DNA of 64,000 nucleotides. Source: Motacilla alba alba. Taxonomy: Eukaryota; Chordata; Aves; Passeriformes; Motacillidae. The notes under the pieces are model-generated. The model worked only from the letters and a program-made list of their open reading frames with translations, did no database searches and had not been told where the DNA came from. This document shows, in pieces, positions 23,501 through 36,275 of the stretch; the first letter of the stretch is position 1, and each line of letters begins with the position of its first letter. The position numbers and the translations under genes were made by a program. The stretch lies in contig NC_052021.1 in assembly GCF_015832195.1 (NCBI RefSeq), positions 28,236,786 to 28,300,785 on the forward strand, read 5' to 3'.

Positions 23501-25363
23501 CTGGGTGCTGCTGTGGAAGTGCCAACATTACCAACACAGAGCCATGAGCAGAAAGGCAGCAGAAGTGAAGCAGGGAAGAGCAAGAAGGAGGTGGCAACAA
23601 AATGCCTGCAGTGGCATCCAAGATGTCAGAGCTCCAATCCCTTCTGTGTCAGAATTCTTGAGGAATCTTGGGCACACCATGATAAAATGTTAAAATGAAT
23701 GTGCACTGGAAAACAATGGTTGTTTCTACTTGCCTTAGGCCTAACACTAAGACTAACAAAAACCTATAAATACTTAATGCTTTGCCTTCTTTAATTGTAG
23801 GTTTTCTGAAAGTCCTTATGTAACACTTGTGCAGGAGATGAAAGAGAAACAGACCAGACTTTATGCTGCCTTACAGAATGTGTGCCAGCCATCCACACTG
23901 TCCTTTGAGCTGCACATACAGCACCATCTGTCCCAAAGAATTCAAAGAACTCTACAACTTTCAGTGCACTATGAAGTAGGCTGACACAAAGTCCTGATAC
24001 ACAGAACTCCCACTTTGGTGAGCAGAAGGGGTTTCACATTCAGAGGATCTGTTGGATAGGACTTGACTATCCAGGGTTGCCCGGGGGTAAATCCAGACCC
24101 TGGGAGCACAGCAGATTGTCTGAAGCCTGTGAGCTTCATCCCGTGATTAAAATAATTCTTTTTAACTGTGAACAACTTTTTCACTTTGTTTTACTGTCCA
24201 TCTACATTTTGTAATAGAATGAAAAGAGGTCCAATATTGACTTTCAGAAACATTTGGGTACCCCTATCCTCTTCAAGACAAAAAAAAAACCTGAAGACAT
24301 CCCAGGGAGGAAAAGCAGAGATGAAGAGATGTGAGAACAAAGGCAACCCATCACTCTGCTGAGCATTCTACTTGCTAGTCCACAGCCTAATGAAGACAGG
24401 CTCAAGGAAGGCAGTGTGGGATGACTTCTACCAGTAAAATTGTAACAAAACAACAGAAAGCAAACTGGTGAATGCTGTATAAGCAAACTGTAACACTTAA
24501 GACTAAAAGCTGTCAATTACATGGGATACAGTTCCTTGCAATACTGAGACAAGTGGAAAGTACCATAATTAAGTAACCAGACCCTGTTATCTGTATTAAA
24601 TAACTTACTGATCCATCTAAAAATAATCAAGCAGTTAAATGTGGATGAGGAAAACAAGTAACAGCTACAACATTAAAATTTGATTGCAGATCTCTGAAAT
24701 AGTTTCAGGAACTTCACTGCAGTCAGAATCTTGATTTCACATGGAATCAACCAGCACCTTCACAAGGAGCTTACTGCTACACTGCAAAGTATCACTGACA
24801 AATAGGCAATGTCAACGTCATTGACAGGCCAAGAATCTGTCATACTCCTTCCTCACAGAAATTCCCTGATAAGGGCTAAAAACAAAAAGCTCAAAATAAT
24901 GTATTCTGTGTAATAGTGTAATGGAATGAATTTTCTCTCTTCCTTTCCCTATCACCTCTGTTTATTCCTGTACTTAAGTGTGTGCTTCTACATTGTCACT
25001 GGGCAGGCAAACACTTGTTACAAGTGCTGCCTCCAGACTGACTGGCTTTGTACACCAGTACTTGGCAGTAGCTTTCTCCTCTTGAAAAGACTAAACAAGG
25101 AAGGAAAGAAGCAAGCCTGGGAACATAAAATGCTAATTGTCATGATGGGGTCTCAAGAGAAAACAGTAAGTTTTACTTTCTTCTACTCTGTTGCATCAGT
25201 AATTTGCTAAAAGTCTCAATCTCTAAACGCTCTTCTAAGCACTGCTGCTATTGCCAGTTTCAAAGTCAAACTCGTTAGTACTTATTGCCTTCACTGGAAA
25301 AAAGGGAGGAGGTGGAGTTCATCTGCATTAAGGAAAATACATGTGACAGTGCTCCTCCTCTCA

Positions 25364-25405
25364 CCTTATCAGCAGTCAGCAAGTGTTCCAGTAAAGCTGA
25401 TAAGG
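25364..25405. promoter_or_regulatory. paired GATA-type motifs in inverted arrangement
   Basis: CCTTATCAGC (25364-25373) and its exact reverse complement GCTGATAAGG (25396-25405) are separated by 22 bases. Inside and beside them GTGTTCC and GGAACAC form a second, interleaved inverted pair. CTTATC/GATAAG is the core bound by GATA-family zinc-finger factors, and both copies carry the same flanks. Use as a binding element is inference from sequence alone. Confidence 0.4.
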
Positions 25406-27180
25406 AACACTGCTCACAGGTACAGATTCATCTTAGGATATTTCTGAGAGACAGTTTCAGTTGAATAGGAATTATTTATTCAGATAAAGAAGGCTGACAG
25501 GTCCAGATACATAGTCCATACTTTTTAGAAGTATTTGGTTTAAACTTCTTTTTCTGCAAATGAATCTTCATACAGGACTGGATGAGATGTGTGCCTAGGA
25601 AGCTCACCAAATAAAACACCATACTCACATTTCTGAGGCTGTTCCTGATACTGCTTAAAACAGACAATGCAGTGTGGTAAAGGAACAAGACAGGGATAGC
25701 AACAGAAATGGGAAACAGAATTACCAATCAAATAACTGAATCTCTTTATCTGATTAAAGATGGTCTGTGTGTAACCTCTCAAAAATCAAATTCTATCTAA
25801 AATTTGCACCCAAAAAAACTATAGTACTTGAATTCATTAGGTACTCTAAAGAAATTAGCCAAATATTTTTCGAAGTTTTTTTCCTAAGGAACAGAAAAGA
25901 CCCACCCTCACCATTCCGTTCCTGTTAAATCAACACTCAAGACAGAATCCTCACACATGGACAGAAAAATAATTTGAAGAGTATTTACTTAAACACTTTA
26001 GTACTCTATCTTTTTAACTTGTAAAATGCCACTCTACTCCCTTACAACTTCATATAGCACTGTCACCGAAGAATCCAATTACCAGAGTACCCACATTTGT
26101 TTAAACCAGCATTCAGTAGCAAAATCTAAATCCCAAAAAAATACCCTAAATCTTTGGAGAAAATAGACACAGGCTTATCCATATTGTCCCAGGCCCGTGC
26201 TGTATTATTATACACCTATCAAAGCCACATGATGGCAGCTACATGCTTCAGTAGCAATGGATTAAAGCAAGTTGCATTTCTTCTAATTAAAAGACACATT
26301 TTTAAAATGAGAGAGGTCAGAGTCATCAACAATGGCAAGTCAGTGGTTCTGAATGGAAGAAAAGTGATGTTAGCATCTATCTAATCCTCCTCCCTGTTAC
26401 AGGCATCCTGGAAACTCTGTGGGGCAACAGCAAGGGAATTGTAACAGCAGAAAGTAAAGTTTTATAAATCTGGCATTAAACTTGTACATCTTCACTCATC
26501 AGGTGAATGTTGCAGACAAGATAAAGTAACATTAGGCACTACACACACAAAGCCTCATAAGGAATATCTGCCCAATTTAACCAGACAGCTGAGGGCAGGG
26601 GAATACTCCTAAATCCTTCTGGTTTTCTGTTCCTTAGCTGACCCCATCAATTTGCCTGTTTTTCCTATACAAATTACAAGGTTTTACCTTGACTTCTTCA
26701 GTCATTTTTTTAAAACTTAATTGTATAGCAAAACATAGATGTCTACTCTTTCTGTTTGATTTTTAATTGGCAATAACACTTTCTAAGTTTCAAAACAAAA
26801 AGACAATTATTAAACACACCATTTTTGTAACTCACAGGCTTTTGAACTTTCAAAATGGAAAAAATTTGCTGATGTAAATCTTCTTAAAATACTTCACGAA
26901 GATTATTCCCTTTTAAATAAGCAAATGGGTTTTTTAGTTGTATAGGATATGGAGTACATGCTGTAAAGAATCCAGAAAAGTCTAGGCCTCTTTCATGTAT
27001 GACTTTGATAATTACTCAGAAGCAGAAAATAAAGAGGGCTTAAGCAATGCAAGGTTTAAAACAAAAAAACTTTCAAAAGATAAAATACCTTCCTAATGTC
27101 AGTCTCATCTACCACCTAACCATGCAGCTTCTGTACAGTCTGCCAAATTCCTTTTATAACTAGTAAAGGAAATGCTCTTC

Positions 27181-27450
27181 ATTTGCATGCAGCTGCAAAA
27201 ATAATAAAGGTAAGCTTCTTAGACTCATTTGAATATGAAATATAACACAATGGTTTAAGAAAAAAGAATCTCTTTATTTTAAAAATAGGAACACATAAGA
27301 TAATATTGACTACTTAATATACTGCATAGTTTAGAGAACAACTGCAGCTACTTGTAATGAGGTGTGTCTACCATGGTCCCAGGTCTCATAAAGTTTCTAC
27401 TCTGCTGCAAAGTGAGAAGCAGACTGCCATGAGAAGAAACAGATGCAAAT
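27181..27450. promoter_or_regulatory. two exact octamer (POU) motifs
   Basis: ATTTGCAT at 27181-27188 and ATGCAAAT at 27443-27450 are exact octamer consensus sites in opposite orientation, about 260 bases apart. Octamers are bound by POU-domain factors. No promoter is visible nearby. An enhancer role is conjecture. Confidence 0.3.
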
Positions 27451-28299
27451 GGCAGATGTAATGTTTATACTCTTCCTTTCCTACAAACCCCAGAGAGCAT
27501 TGCAAACTTCACTAATTATTTGCAAAGTGTCCCAAATCTCACAAATATTTTGCTAGCAGTGAAGTCATCTTTTGGCAAAGATGCCACTGCTACTCCAGGC
27601 AGCTCTCCCTGGCCTAGAACAGTACGGCAAGCTAACTGTACTTAGAGTTTATGTATAAGTAAATAAACAAACAAAAAAATAAACTAGAACACTGGACAGA
27701 GTTTAGGGAAGAGGACTGAAAAGAATATATAAATAATTCTGCATCAGAAATAGTCCAGAAAAGAACACACTTCTCCCTTCAATCAGACAAAGGTCAATAA
27801 CAGTTTATGGAAAATGTATGCTCCCTTTACATGCCTGTAATCTGAGGCCCTTAGATAAATATAATAAATGGTATTAATAAAAGAATATTAATTAAATGCC
27901 AGTAGTTAAAATTACTTTGAAAATCAAAGGTAAGTCAACATTGTTGACATTGTTGCCTGTTCATTTCACTTCTTGTATTGGCAACATCAATTATTTGGCA
28001 CAGACATCATCTCTACAGAGCAGTAGCTAAAGCAGGTTTCCAAAACTGTTTCACACAAGAGAATTCCATGGAGATTTAAACTCTAGAAAAACATATAAGT
28101 AAATGAAATACACTTTGCATTTTCCTCTTCTCTGCTCATTTGGAAGCTCAGAAACCCAACATGGAAAAGTTTTAGATGCTGCTCAAAGAACAGAGGCAAT
28201 ACAAATGAAAGGCCTCACGTAGCCCAGAACACACACTTTCCCCACAGCACCAAAACAGAAATGAGAGACAGGAGAGGACTGAAGAATTCACCAACTGCC

Positions 28300-28540
28300 A
28301 AGACACATCAGCCCTCCAGCAAGTGCCCTGTGCATCCCATTTCTGGGCAGTTTCTGGAGCATCCCTCTGGCAGCCCCTGCGCCCTGGGCAGTGGCAGCTG
28401 CCTGTGCAGTGCCGGGCAGCCACAGCACGTGCACCCCTCAGGGCTCATGCCAGGGATGCCACGTTCATGTCCACCCACACGTGCACACGTCCAGGGCATG
28501 GCTGTGCTCTGCAAACACCACTTTTCCACAGGCTAGGGGT
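28300..28540. other. GC-rich patch with two CACGTG E-boxes
   Basis: About 240 bp of raised G+C in A+T-rich surroundings. It carries exact CACGTG palindromes at 28426-28431 and 28478-28483 plus a CACACGTCC just after. CACGTG is the bHLH E-box used by MYC/MAX, USF and CLOCK/BMAL type factors. Open frames exist on both strands but match nothing I recognise. Confidence 0.35.
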
Positions 28541-28544
28541 GAAT

Positions 28545-31500
28545 GTACTTGGAAGGCAGTAACAAAATGAATGCTGCTATTCCTTTGGAATACCCCAAAA
28601 CCACTGACTGAGCAGTGTGTTCTAGGGATTATTAACAGGCTTGCCATCATCTGCTTTTACAGTATACTACAGGGGGTTTTTTGTTAACACTTCCACAAAA
28701 TATAGTTTATTTTAGTGAATTTAGAGGGTTGGCAAATGAGAGGATTACAGGATGCCTACCAGTGAACTGGATTTGTGTTCAGAATGCACACCTGTGAAAA
28801 GTGTAAGATATCTGAAAAAATGTGTTATAAGGCAAAAATTGTGTAAGTGGCATTTCCAAACCATATATACCAATTTGGTCTTGGGGGAACAATAAGAGAA
28901 GAAAAATGCTGTTTTATAAATGTAAGTATAGTTTTCTAATTTAATTAAAACTAGGAATTTAGATGGATTAGTGTCACAGAGTCAATTTCTTCATTCATTT
29001 CATTAATTTCATCAAAAGTCTGTTGCAAGGATTTTAAAAGTCTAAACAAGCACTCTTATTTTCCCTTCTACAGGTTTCCCAAGGTTTGTATTTAACCGAG
29101 CACCCTGATATTTCAAAGGAGAAAAGAAATAGATGTTTCTTATCTATCTCATCTATACCATGTATAATTTTAGCAACTGATATGACACAGAAAGAGGATG
29201 AAGAATAGTGCCTCAGACAATAATCCCAGGGGGTTTAATCTTTCATCATGGCTTTCCAGCATAGATCATGCTAGACTTTCTTTTCTGAACTCTCTGGTTT
29301 GAGTCAAAGGAAATGGAACTGCAAAATATTCCAGAAAAACATGTACCACAGACCAATAGAAATGAACAGTATTTTTTATATGCCACATTCCCTGTTTCCT
29401 TCTGCCTGGCACTTTGGTCCTTCTAAGCAGCCTAAAAAGCAAGGACTTGAAAGATATTAATCTGAACACAGAGTATTCATGATGAATATCTAAGAGAAAA
29501 AAAGGATCCTAGTTTTCATATTTTCAGCTTCTACTGTACCGCCTAGGCAATAGTAAACTATTTCTAGTAACAGCTGCTAAGAACTTTGAAGAGTATTTTT
29601 AGGATGTAACCAAGCTCAGGGTATTTTTAATCTATGATTATACATTGTCTAAGTCAGATCAGCATCAGTTAGGAGGTTTAGCCAGACTCTGTTCTTGTTG
29701 TTATACCCTCATATAACCTGAGATTACTTCAACCCAAATCTTTATGACAGGCCTCTTAAGAAAGTGTAAAACAGAGAAAATTAAGCAGTCCTGCAATTTC
29801 CTGGGCAGGGAACACCTTAATGAGAGTTTCATCTCTTGTACACTGCAACAATAACAGTAACTCAGTGGTAACGACAGATAGACAGACTGATGTTTTCCTA
29901 ACTTCCATAAACCCCAACACTGCTATTTTAGCCATACTGGAAAAATTCATTAGTTTCACAGGGCTATGCCAATTTTTCTCCAGTGCAGCATGAGATGAGA
30001 ATGTGGCTGGTCTGATGAAAAATGCAGAATTTTGCAGCCTCCAGGAGGGAGCACTGGGTGTTTTCTCACTTGTTTGTTTCCTCACTCTTTCCAAACAGCA
30101 AGCAGCTGAGATGACAGAATAATGTAGATTCAATCTTTTGCTTGCATTCCCAGATTGTGCTACAGATAAGAGACAATTCTACAATTATTTTTTTTCTTAT
30201 AGTTGGGATTCTGAGAGAGCCTCTCACGGAAATGAAGAGGTAGGAGGTAACTATCTTTGTCAGAAAGGCAACCCAGCTTTGCACTGAGTAGTAAGGGTAT
30301 CTTTTCCACCTCCACATTAGTTACTTTTCACTTTGCGCAGTATTATGTAACATATTGCTGTGAAACTGTCTTGCAGTTTAAATTTCTCTACCCAAAACAA
30401 AAAGGGACCTGCTCCCTTACTGCCACTGAAATTGTGCACTGGTAGGAAAATAGAACAAACCAGTTGGAGGTTTCCAGACTGCACTGCTGCGAGGAATGAA
30501 AGAACAATTTACTGTTAAATGGCTGCACGACAGAGCAAAGGGATACCATCCCTGCCAGAGTGTTTAACCAAACCAAGAGATCCAAAAAAATACTGCTTGC
30601 TTCTCTCCTGTTAACACAGAACTGAGGGCACAGGAAGAAGGATCTCAGCAGGACACCGACTCACACTGACAACAGGAAAAGCAATATAAGTGATTGTAAC
30701 CAGCCCTCTCGCACTGTTCTCCACCACAAGCATAGAAACAGGATGCTCTTGGATCCAAAAAACCCTGTAACTGTTATAAATTATTTCTTGAAACTCTGAA
30801 TTTTTTTTATCTTCTGCTTTTATTACACCAAAGAATAGTAACAGGAAAAAAGGAAATGTAACAAGGAAAAAAAAAATACCACTATAGCAACAGAGACACA
30901 AGTACTTTGAGACCTTCCCCATCCTATTGCTTCAGTATGACATTATCAGAGCCATTTCAGCAAAGGAAAGCCTGACTCAATGGGCAAAGAATAAGGAGTC
31001 CAGAAAAGTGTGAGTGTTTCTTTTTCCATTGCAGCTTCCCTACTCTCTCCCCTGGAATCATGAGCACTTTCACAACAGAGGGGAAGGGTGAGGGCACCAG
31101 CCCAGCCCAGCCAGGCAGACACTCACTCACCCCTGACACTTTGGTGTTAACTGGGAAGAAACACAGATGCTGTAGAAAATACTCCTACCCTGGGACACCA
31201 ACCCCCTTCACCAAGGGAAAGGAAAAGGGATTAAATCAGTTGGGAGAGTCAAAAAAAAGCACAATGCTGAAAAAACAGCTGGGATGTGGATTCCTCATCC
31301 AGGGTTAAACTGAAATTTATATCTAGTACACTGTGAAACAAAATCAGCCTATTGCTAGAAGAACTGACTTGCCTGTTTCTTTTACAGGTGAAGCCTGTAA
31401 TTCCAGAGTCATCAGCTGGAAGAACAGAGGTGCTCAAAGGAGCTCACACAGTGCAATTAAAATCCTGTCATGTCTGGAGTCAAAAAAGACCAAAGCTCAC

Positions 31501-32555
31501 CTGCTCCAGGGCTAGGCCACTTGAAAATACAGCTCCAAAAGACTTCAGAAACTGAATCACAGACATCAAACTCCTCTGGAAACAAGAATTTCTGACAGTG
31601 GCCATTAGTCACTTCACCTTTCTATCATTCAAACCCATTTTACAGCTAGGAATGCAAAACTAGCAGGAGTTTGGGGATGGCTACTGCCAATCAAATCAGT
31701 ATCTACAAACAAGCCAGAAAACACATTCATTCTTACCAAGGGGTGCACTGATTACACACAAGAACAGCATGAAAGCAGGGTGATTAAACTGGGTGGAAAT
31801 ACAACCACAGGACTGCAACTATTTAGTGACACAACTTCAAATCTGGTCAACTACTACTCAGAGATGTCCTGAGTTCCAAAAGCCTTGCAGATTGGCACAG
31901 AGGAGGCTGAGATTCAATGCAGAAGCTGCAGGGTGGGCAGGCTCCACATTCACCCAGGTAAACACTTGCCCCAAATGACTGTTCAGAGCAGCCAGAGAGA
32001 ACCAGCAAAGAGGGCTCAGAAAGTTTGGTACAACACTTTGAGAGGTCTGCAGTGTGTGCAGTCTTGTATCCACATGATCCTTTCACCTCAATTGTCACTG
32101 ATATCCAGTGCTGAACATACAGGCAACGCAGGAAAAGATTTGAGCAGGGTACAGCTACAAAATGGGAAATTCCCACTAAAAAAGGGCACATTACATTAAC
32201 TGCATGCACTCAAACCAGTAGAACCTGATGATTTTAGAACAATGAAGCATAAAAAGTCATGAACTACTTCAGAAAAAAACACATTCATAATCTATTCAGT
32301 AAGAGGCATGTCATAAGAATATGTGAGAAAAGACATCTTAACTGTGGTTATTCTTAACAGAAAACAGAGAGCCAAACAATTCCAAACCCAGGCTTCGGAT
32401 CTAAATGCAGAATCTTTTTGAAAAAAAAATTATAAAAAACAGACTGTAGCTCTGTATCTTTTTGAATAATTAATTTTAGGTGACAAAAATTCAGTACATG
32501 TAGTTTTAAAATCTCATTTTATATGATGCCACAAAGGAAACTCTGAGCGTATTCA
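28545..32555. other. non-coding single-copy DNA
   Basis: No gene or mobile element recognised. The 125-codon minus-strand frame at 29756-30133 and the 120-codon frame at 31847-32209 have no family resemblance. Nothing else of note was seen. Confidence 0.5.
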
Positions 32556-32559
32556 GAGA

Positions 32560-32627
32560 CGATGGGAAAATTACAGGCGAACAGGAAATCGATGGGAAAA
32601 TTACAGGTGAACAGGGAATCGAAGGGA
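32560..32627. repeat. 30-bp tandem repeat, just over two copies
   Basis: Units at 32560-32589 and 32590-32619 begin CGATGGGAAAATTACAGG and differ at two positions. A partial third unit (CGAAGGGA) follows. The array sits directly beside the CpG-rich patch. Confidence 0.9.
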
Positions 32628-32654
32628 AGAACAAGAGGTTCTGCCAAAGAGGGA

Positions 32655-32955
32655 TGTGAGAGATGAGCAGCAACAAAAACCTGCGAGCCTTCAGGCAGTT
32701 TTGGGCGCAGAGAGGACGAGCGGCGATGGCTGGAGCGGAGCGGGAGGCTCCGGGGCCGGGAGCGCTGAACCTCCCCCTTCCCCTCTCCCGGACGGGGCCC
32801 TGCGGGAGCATCCCGGCCCGGGAGGGACAGCGGGACCCCAGCAGCGGGCACCGGGCCGGACACGCCTGCCAGAAGGACACGGAGGGCAGGAGAGACGGGA
32901 ACGGGGCTGCCAAAGAGGCTGGAGGCTGAGGAGGAGCGGGAGGGAGATGAGCATG
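32655..32955. promoter_or_regulatory. small CpG-rich patch
   Basis: About 300 bp dense in CpG (GCGGCGATGG, CGGGGCCGGGAGCGC, CCGGCCCGGGAGG, CACCGGGCCGGACACGCC) between A+T-rich DNA and a GC-rich CR1 3' end. An 88-codon plus-strand frame starts at an ATG at 32663 with G at -3 (MSSNKNLRAFRQFWAQRG) and runs across the patch. GC-rich DNA gives such frames readily and I recognise no family. It could be a minor CpG-island promoter or an extension of the retroelement insertion. Confidence 0.4.
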
Positions 32956-32959
32956 GAGA

Positions 32960-33310
32960 CAGCGAGGCTCAGGAGGGACCCGATCGCTCCCCGCAGCTCC
33001 CCGGCTGGAGGGCGCAGACAGATCGGGGCTCCTCCACCCAGAAACAACTCACAGGACCGTGGGACGGAGAGGGGATGGCCCCAAGAGGCAGCGGTGGAGG
33101 TTTGGATTGGATATTAGGCACAGTTTCCCCACTGGAAGGGGTGTCAAACACTTGAACAGGCTGCCCAGGGCAGCGGTGGAGTCACCATCCCTGGAAAGAT
33201 TTAACATCCCTGTGGAAGTGGCACTTGAGGACACAGCTTAGTGACGGGCTTGGCAGTGCTGGGTTGGTGATCTTAGAGGCAATTCCCAGCCTCACATTCC
33301 ATGGTTCTGC
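32960..33310 (+). mobile_element. CR1 LINE 3' end fragment (GC-rich copy)
   Basis: Plus-strand CR1 terminal region. The text around GAGGCTCAGGAGGGACCC and GATCGCTCCCCGCAGCTCC corresponds to the CR1 GAGGCTCAGG...ATCGC segment. It is followed by GGGGATGGCCCCAAG, GGAGGTTTGGATTGGATATT, AGGCTGCCCAGGGCAGCGG, GGAGTCACCATCCCTGG, GTGGAAGTGGCACTTGAGGA and CAGTGCTGGGTTGGTGATC. It ends near CATTCCATGGTTCTGCG. It is 5'-truncated, with unusually many CpGs kept for an old copy. Confidence 0.9.
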
Positions 33311-33314
33311 GAAT

Positions 33315-36145
33315 GCCAGCGTGACTTTTGCCCCAGGCCCATCAGCAGTTGTGCCTGAGGACGAGAGGAGCTGGTTTGTGGCGCTCTCTGCTCAGACGGA
33401 CCTGCCTAGACCTGCTCTGCCGGCGGCCAAGTCGTATTTAAGATCTGACAGACTCAGAACTTACACTCAGAATTTACCTAAAATTGTGCCCACCATCTGA
33501 GGATGGCAAATAGCCTCCACACATCAGCTTCTACTTTCAGTTTTTGAGGAAAATACAGACAGATCAATAGATTGACAGATACTGATGCTCTAAGTGATTC
33601 TGGCTGCTTCACTAAAGATCAGCAGGAACATTAGTTTTACAATCAGGCAAAGTGCAGTTTTAATTCCACCTTGTGATCTGAATAAACCAAAGAAATTTAT
33701 TGAAAATGCTGCACATACCTCTGATTTAAAGCAATCCCTGAAATATGCACAGCTCCATTTAGCTGCAACAAAGAGCCAACTACTCTGCCATGCAAAGAGA
33801 ATTTTATTAACTTGATTCAGAGTCTGTCACTCACTTTCCAACATCTTACATGTACCTATAATATATGTCATGGTTAATCCATTTGATGGACTGTGTTTCT
33901 GCTCCTCTGATGAACTCTTGGCAATTCGCCTGCCAGTACACATCTTTTACAACAACCTCTAGGAGCCCAAATTAGCAAAAAGGCTTTATATAGCTTGCTT
34001 TATTAATAAATAAGTAAAGAAATAAAGGCTACAAACTGTTTCTCTGTTTCTGCTGTCTATTTAGGTTAGCAAGGCTGCAGGCACTGATCTTTCAGTGTGT
34101 AAATGGTGCTTGGTACAATGGCCATCATTCACCCCAGCCTTGCTGGGCTCCCCAGTGCTAATCTAATAATATAAAGGCTTATTTTAGAGCAGGATTCACC
34201 TTATTTATCAGTAGTTGCACAAAAGATAAGTATCTCCTCCACACTAAATCATCAAAGCTTTCTCTCCAATCAGCATTAAAAGCTACCCATAGACAATTTA
34301 TCAGCCTTGTAATGTATCTTTTAGGATAAATGAAACTTTTTATCACCTTTTCTTCTTCCTCAAAAATGAAATCCTGCCACCTCACCAAAAAGGTATTATT
34401 CTTCCCCAATTTTCTGTAATGAGTTCTTAAATTCACATGGAAAACTTTTCATGTTAAGTATATTTCTGGTAATCAAAATCCAGCTCTTTAACAAAGCCTG
34501 CAATTATTAGTTTCATGACTAAAACTATTTCTCCCTTCAGCAACTGACATTTTCAGACTTTAATGCAGGGAATAAGAACATACCATACAGCAGTCTACAA
34601 TAAAAAATTAGAACAAGGAGCAAAGGGAAAAGCATTTTATGTTTAATTCTCACTATCACTCTACAGCAAGTGGGAAAAAAAAACAATTGTAGGAATCAAG
34701 GCAAGGTTGGCAGCACATTTTTGGCCATGGCCAGTGGTCCCATGCTCTGCTCAGACAAAGCACTATCACAGAGCACAGCCAGACACAGGCTCTTGAGGTG
34801 GTCTGGCTGTAGAGGAAGATTCTGGGCAGCATTTTCACTCGGTGTGAACCTTCAGTGTCTTCACCTGCTGGGCAAGTGCTCTCTCATATCGCCCCCAAAG
34901 TCCCCATGACCTTGTGAGTCAGGGCTCCTTCAGGCGTAAAGTACAACTTCACCGCATGGGGCCTGAACTGGATGCAACCAAACAGGCCAAAAAGGGCAGT
35001 ACTGAGTACTGAGAAAATCACTGCCTCTGTGGATCAGATTAGTGTCAAAGAAGGGACAATGGTTTGGAAACTCAGTTTTGTTTTTGGGGTTTTTTTTAAT
35101 CTTGACCTTGGTCATGTTCATGTTAATAAAGTATGATTACTGTTTGGAAGGAAAGACATATCTAAAGCAATACATATCTAAAGATATATCTAAAGACATA
35201 TCTAAAGCTGCAAATGAAGATAGCTCTGGATTACGAGAGGCTCGGGAAATGTAGCACCAGTTTTCTCCAATATCTTTTTGGAAGTCTGCACTTTAAGATC
35301 TACAAATATTACTGGGTTTGCAACAACAGACACCAGGGCCCTTCTAGCAGATACCACAGCGCCCTACAAGGCAGGAGGCCAGGTCACTTTTTTATTTTTA
35401 TTTTTTACTTCAAATGCAGGTCATCTGTAGCATGATAAAGTACATCTTGGGGAATATTCCAAGCACAGGGCACTGCAAGAGCTTTTCCCACAGCAGACCA
35501 GGAAGGTCATTCCAGCCTCAGGTGTGCTCCCAGACAATGCAGACAGCTATTTTAGCCACAAGCCTGTCATGAAAAATCACTGGACACAAAACAAATTCTG
35601 CAGTGCCCTACTAATGAAACATAGCTCTCCCCCCTCCACAAGAATTCCATGGAAATCAGTTAATTAACAAATGAGGAAGAACATAATTACAAGATTGGAG
35701 GGTATCCTTATCCCTAAAAATATGTCAGCATAATTTATATACTGTTTCCTGTCACCACATACAAAGATCATGTCTTTAGTGGAGTTAGTTTAATTTAGAA
35801 GCTCAAAAATAATAATGTCTCACCTCTATTGACATTTCTAGAAGTTATTTTTGCCTTAAAACGTCACCATGTGGATCTGTGAGGCACATTACACATAACA
35901 GCTTGAGGCTTTTATCTGCCTAAACAACCAAATAATGGTGTTAGAAAAGTGTCTTTTCTGCTCCCAAGCATGTTCAGAAGCAAATCACACAAAGAGAAAG
36001 AGTGACCCAGTTCAGCAATGTAAATACATGTCACCTCACTGGCTTTCAAAGTGTAGCTGAAATAACGTTCAGCTGCTGCAGCCTGCACTTCAGACAGCAA
36101 AGTCCAGAAATATTCCCTGTGATTAACAGGACCAGATAAAGAGAC
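33315..36145. other. non-coding single-copy DNA
   Basis: No gene recognised. The first 150 bases are still moderately GC-rich, with a weak CTCF-like minus-strand match at about 33379-33393 (one core mismatch). A short tandem array lies at 35156-35207. Confidence 0.5.
35156..35207. repeat. 12-bp tandem array (ACATATCTAAAG)
   Basis: Four copies at 35156-35167, 35172-35183, 35184-35195 and 35196-35207. The first is set off by four bases and the third has ATATATCTAAAG. It is a local slippage array. It lies within an open frame, giving a repeated ISKD peptide, but there is no sign that the frame is used. Confidence 0.9.
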
Positions 36146-36147
36146 AG

Positions 36148-36275
36148 TGTGCTGGTCTTGGCTGGGGTAGAGTTCTGACAGTCAGATCACTGCAGGGGTG
36201 AACTGACAGAGGTCACTCCATAGGCCAGGTTCTTATAGCTGAGGCTTTGCTAGGGAATCCTGTGGGCTGTATTTC
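36148..36275 (+). mobile_element. probable degraded LTR remnant (avian ERV)
   Basis: It starts TGTGCTGGTCTTGGCTGGGG-TAGAGTT, the characteristic opening of the LTR family seen better preserved at 42.3 kb. It continues with GAACTGACAGAGGTCACTCC-ATAGG and TTCTTATAGCTGAGG at the place of the inner segment of that LTR (AAACTGGCC...ATTCCATACC and the TATA region). The middle is deleted. No retroviral genes are nearby. Confidence 0.5.

Larger units (their letters stand above)
20500..28280. other. non-coding single-copy DNA
   Basis: Long A+T-rich stretch with no recognised gene or mobile element. Noted inside it are the GATA-type inverted repeat at 25364-25405 and two exact octamer motifs at 27181-27188 and 27443-27450, listed separately. 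The numerous 60-110-codon frames have no recognisable domains and no consistent splice pattern. Confidence 0.5.
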
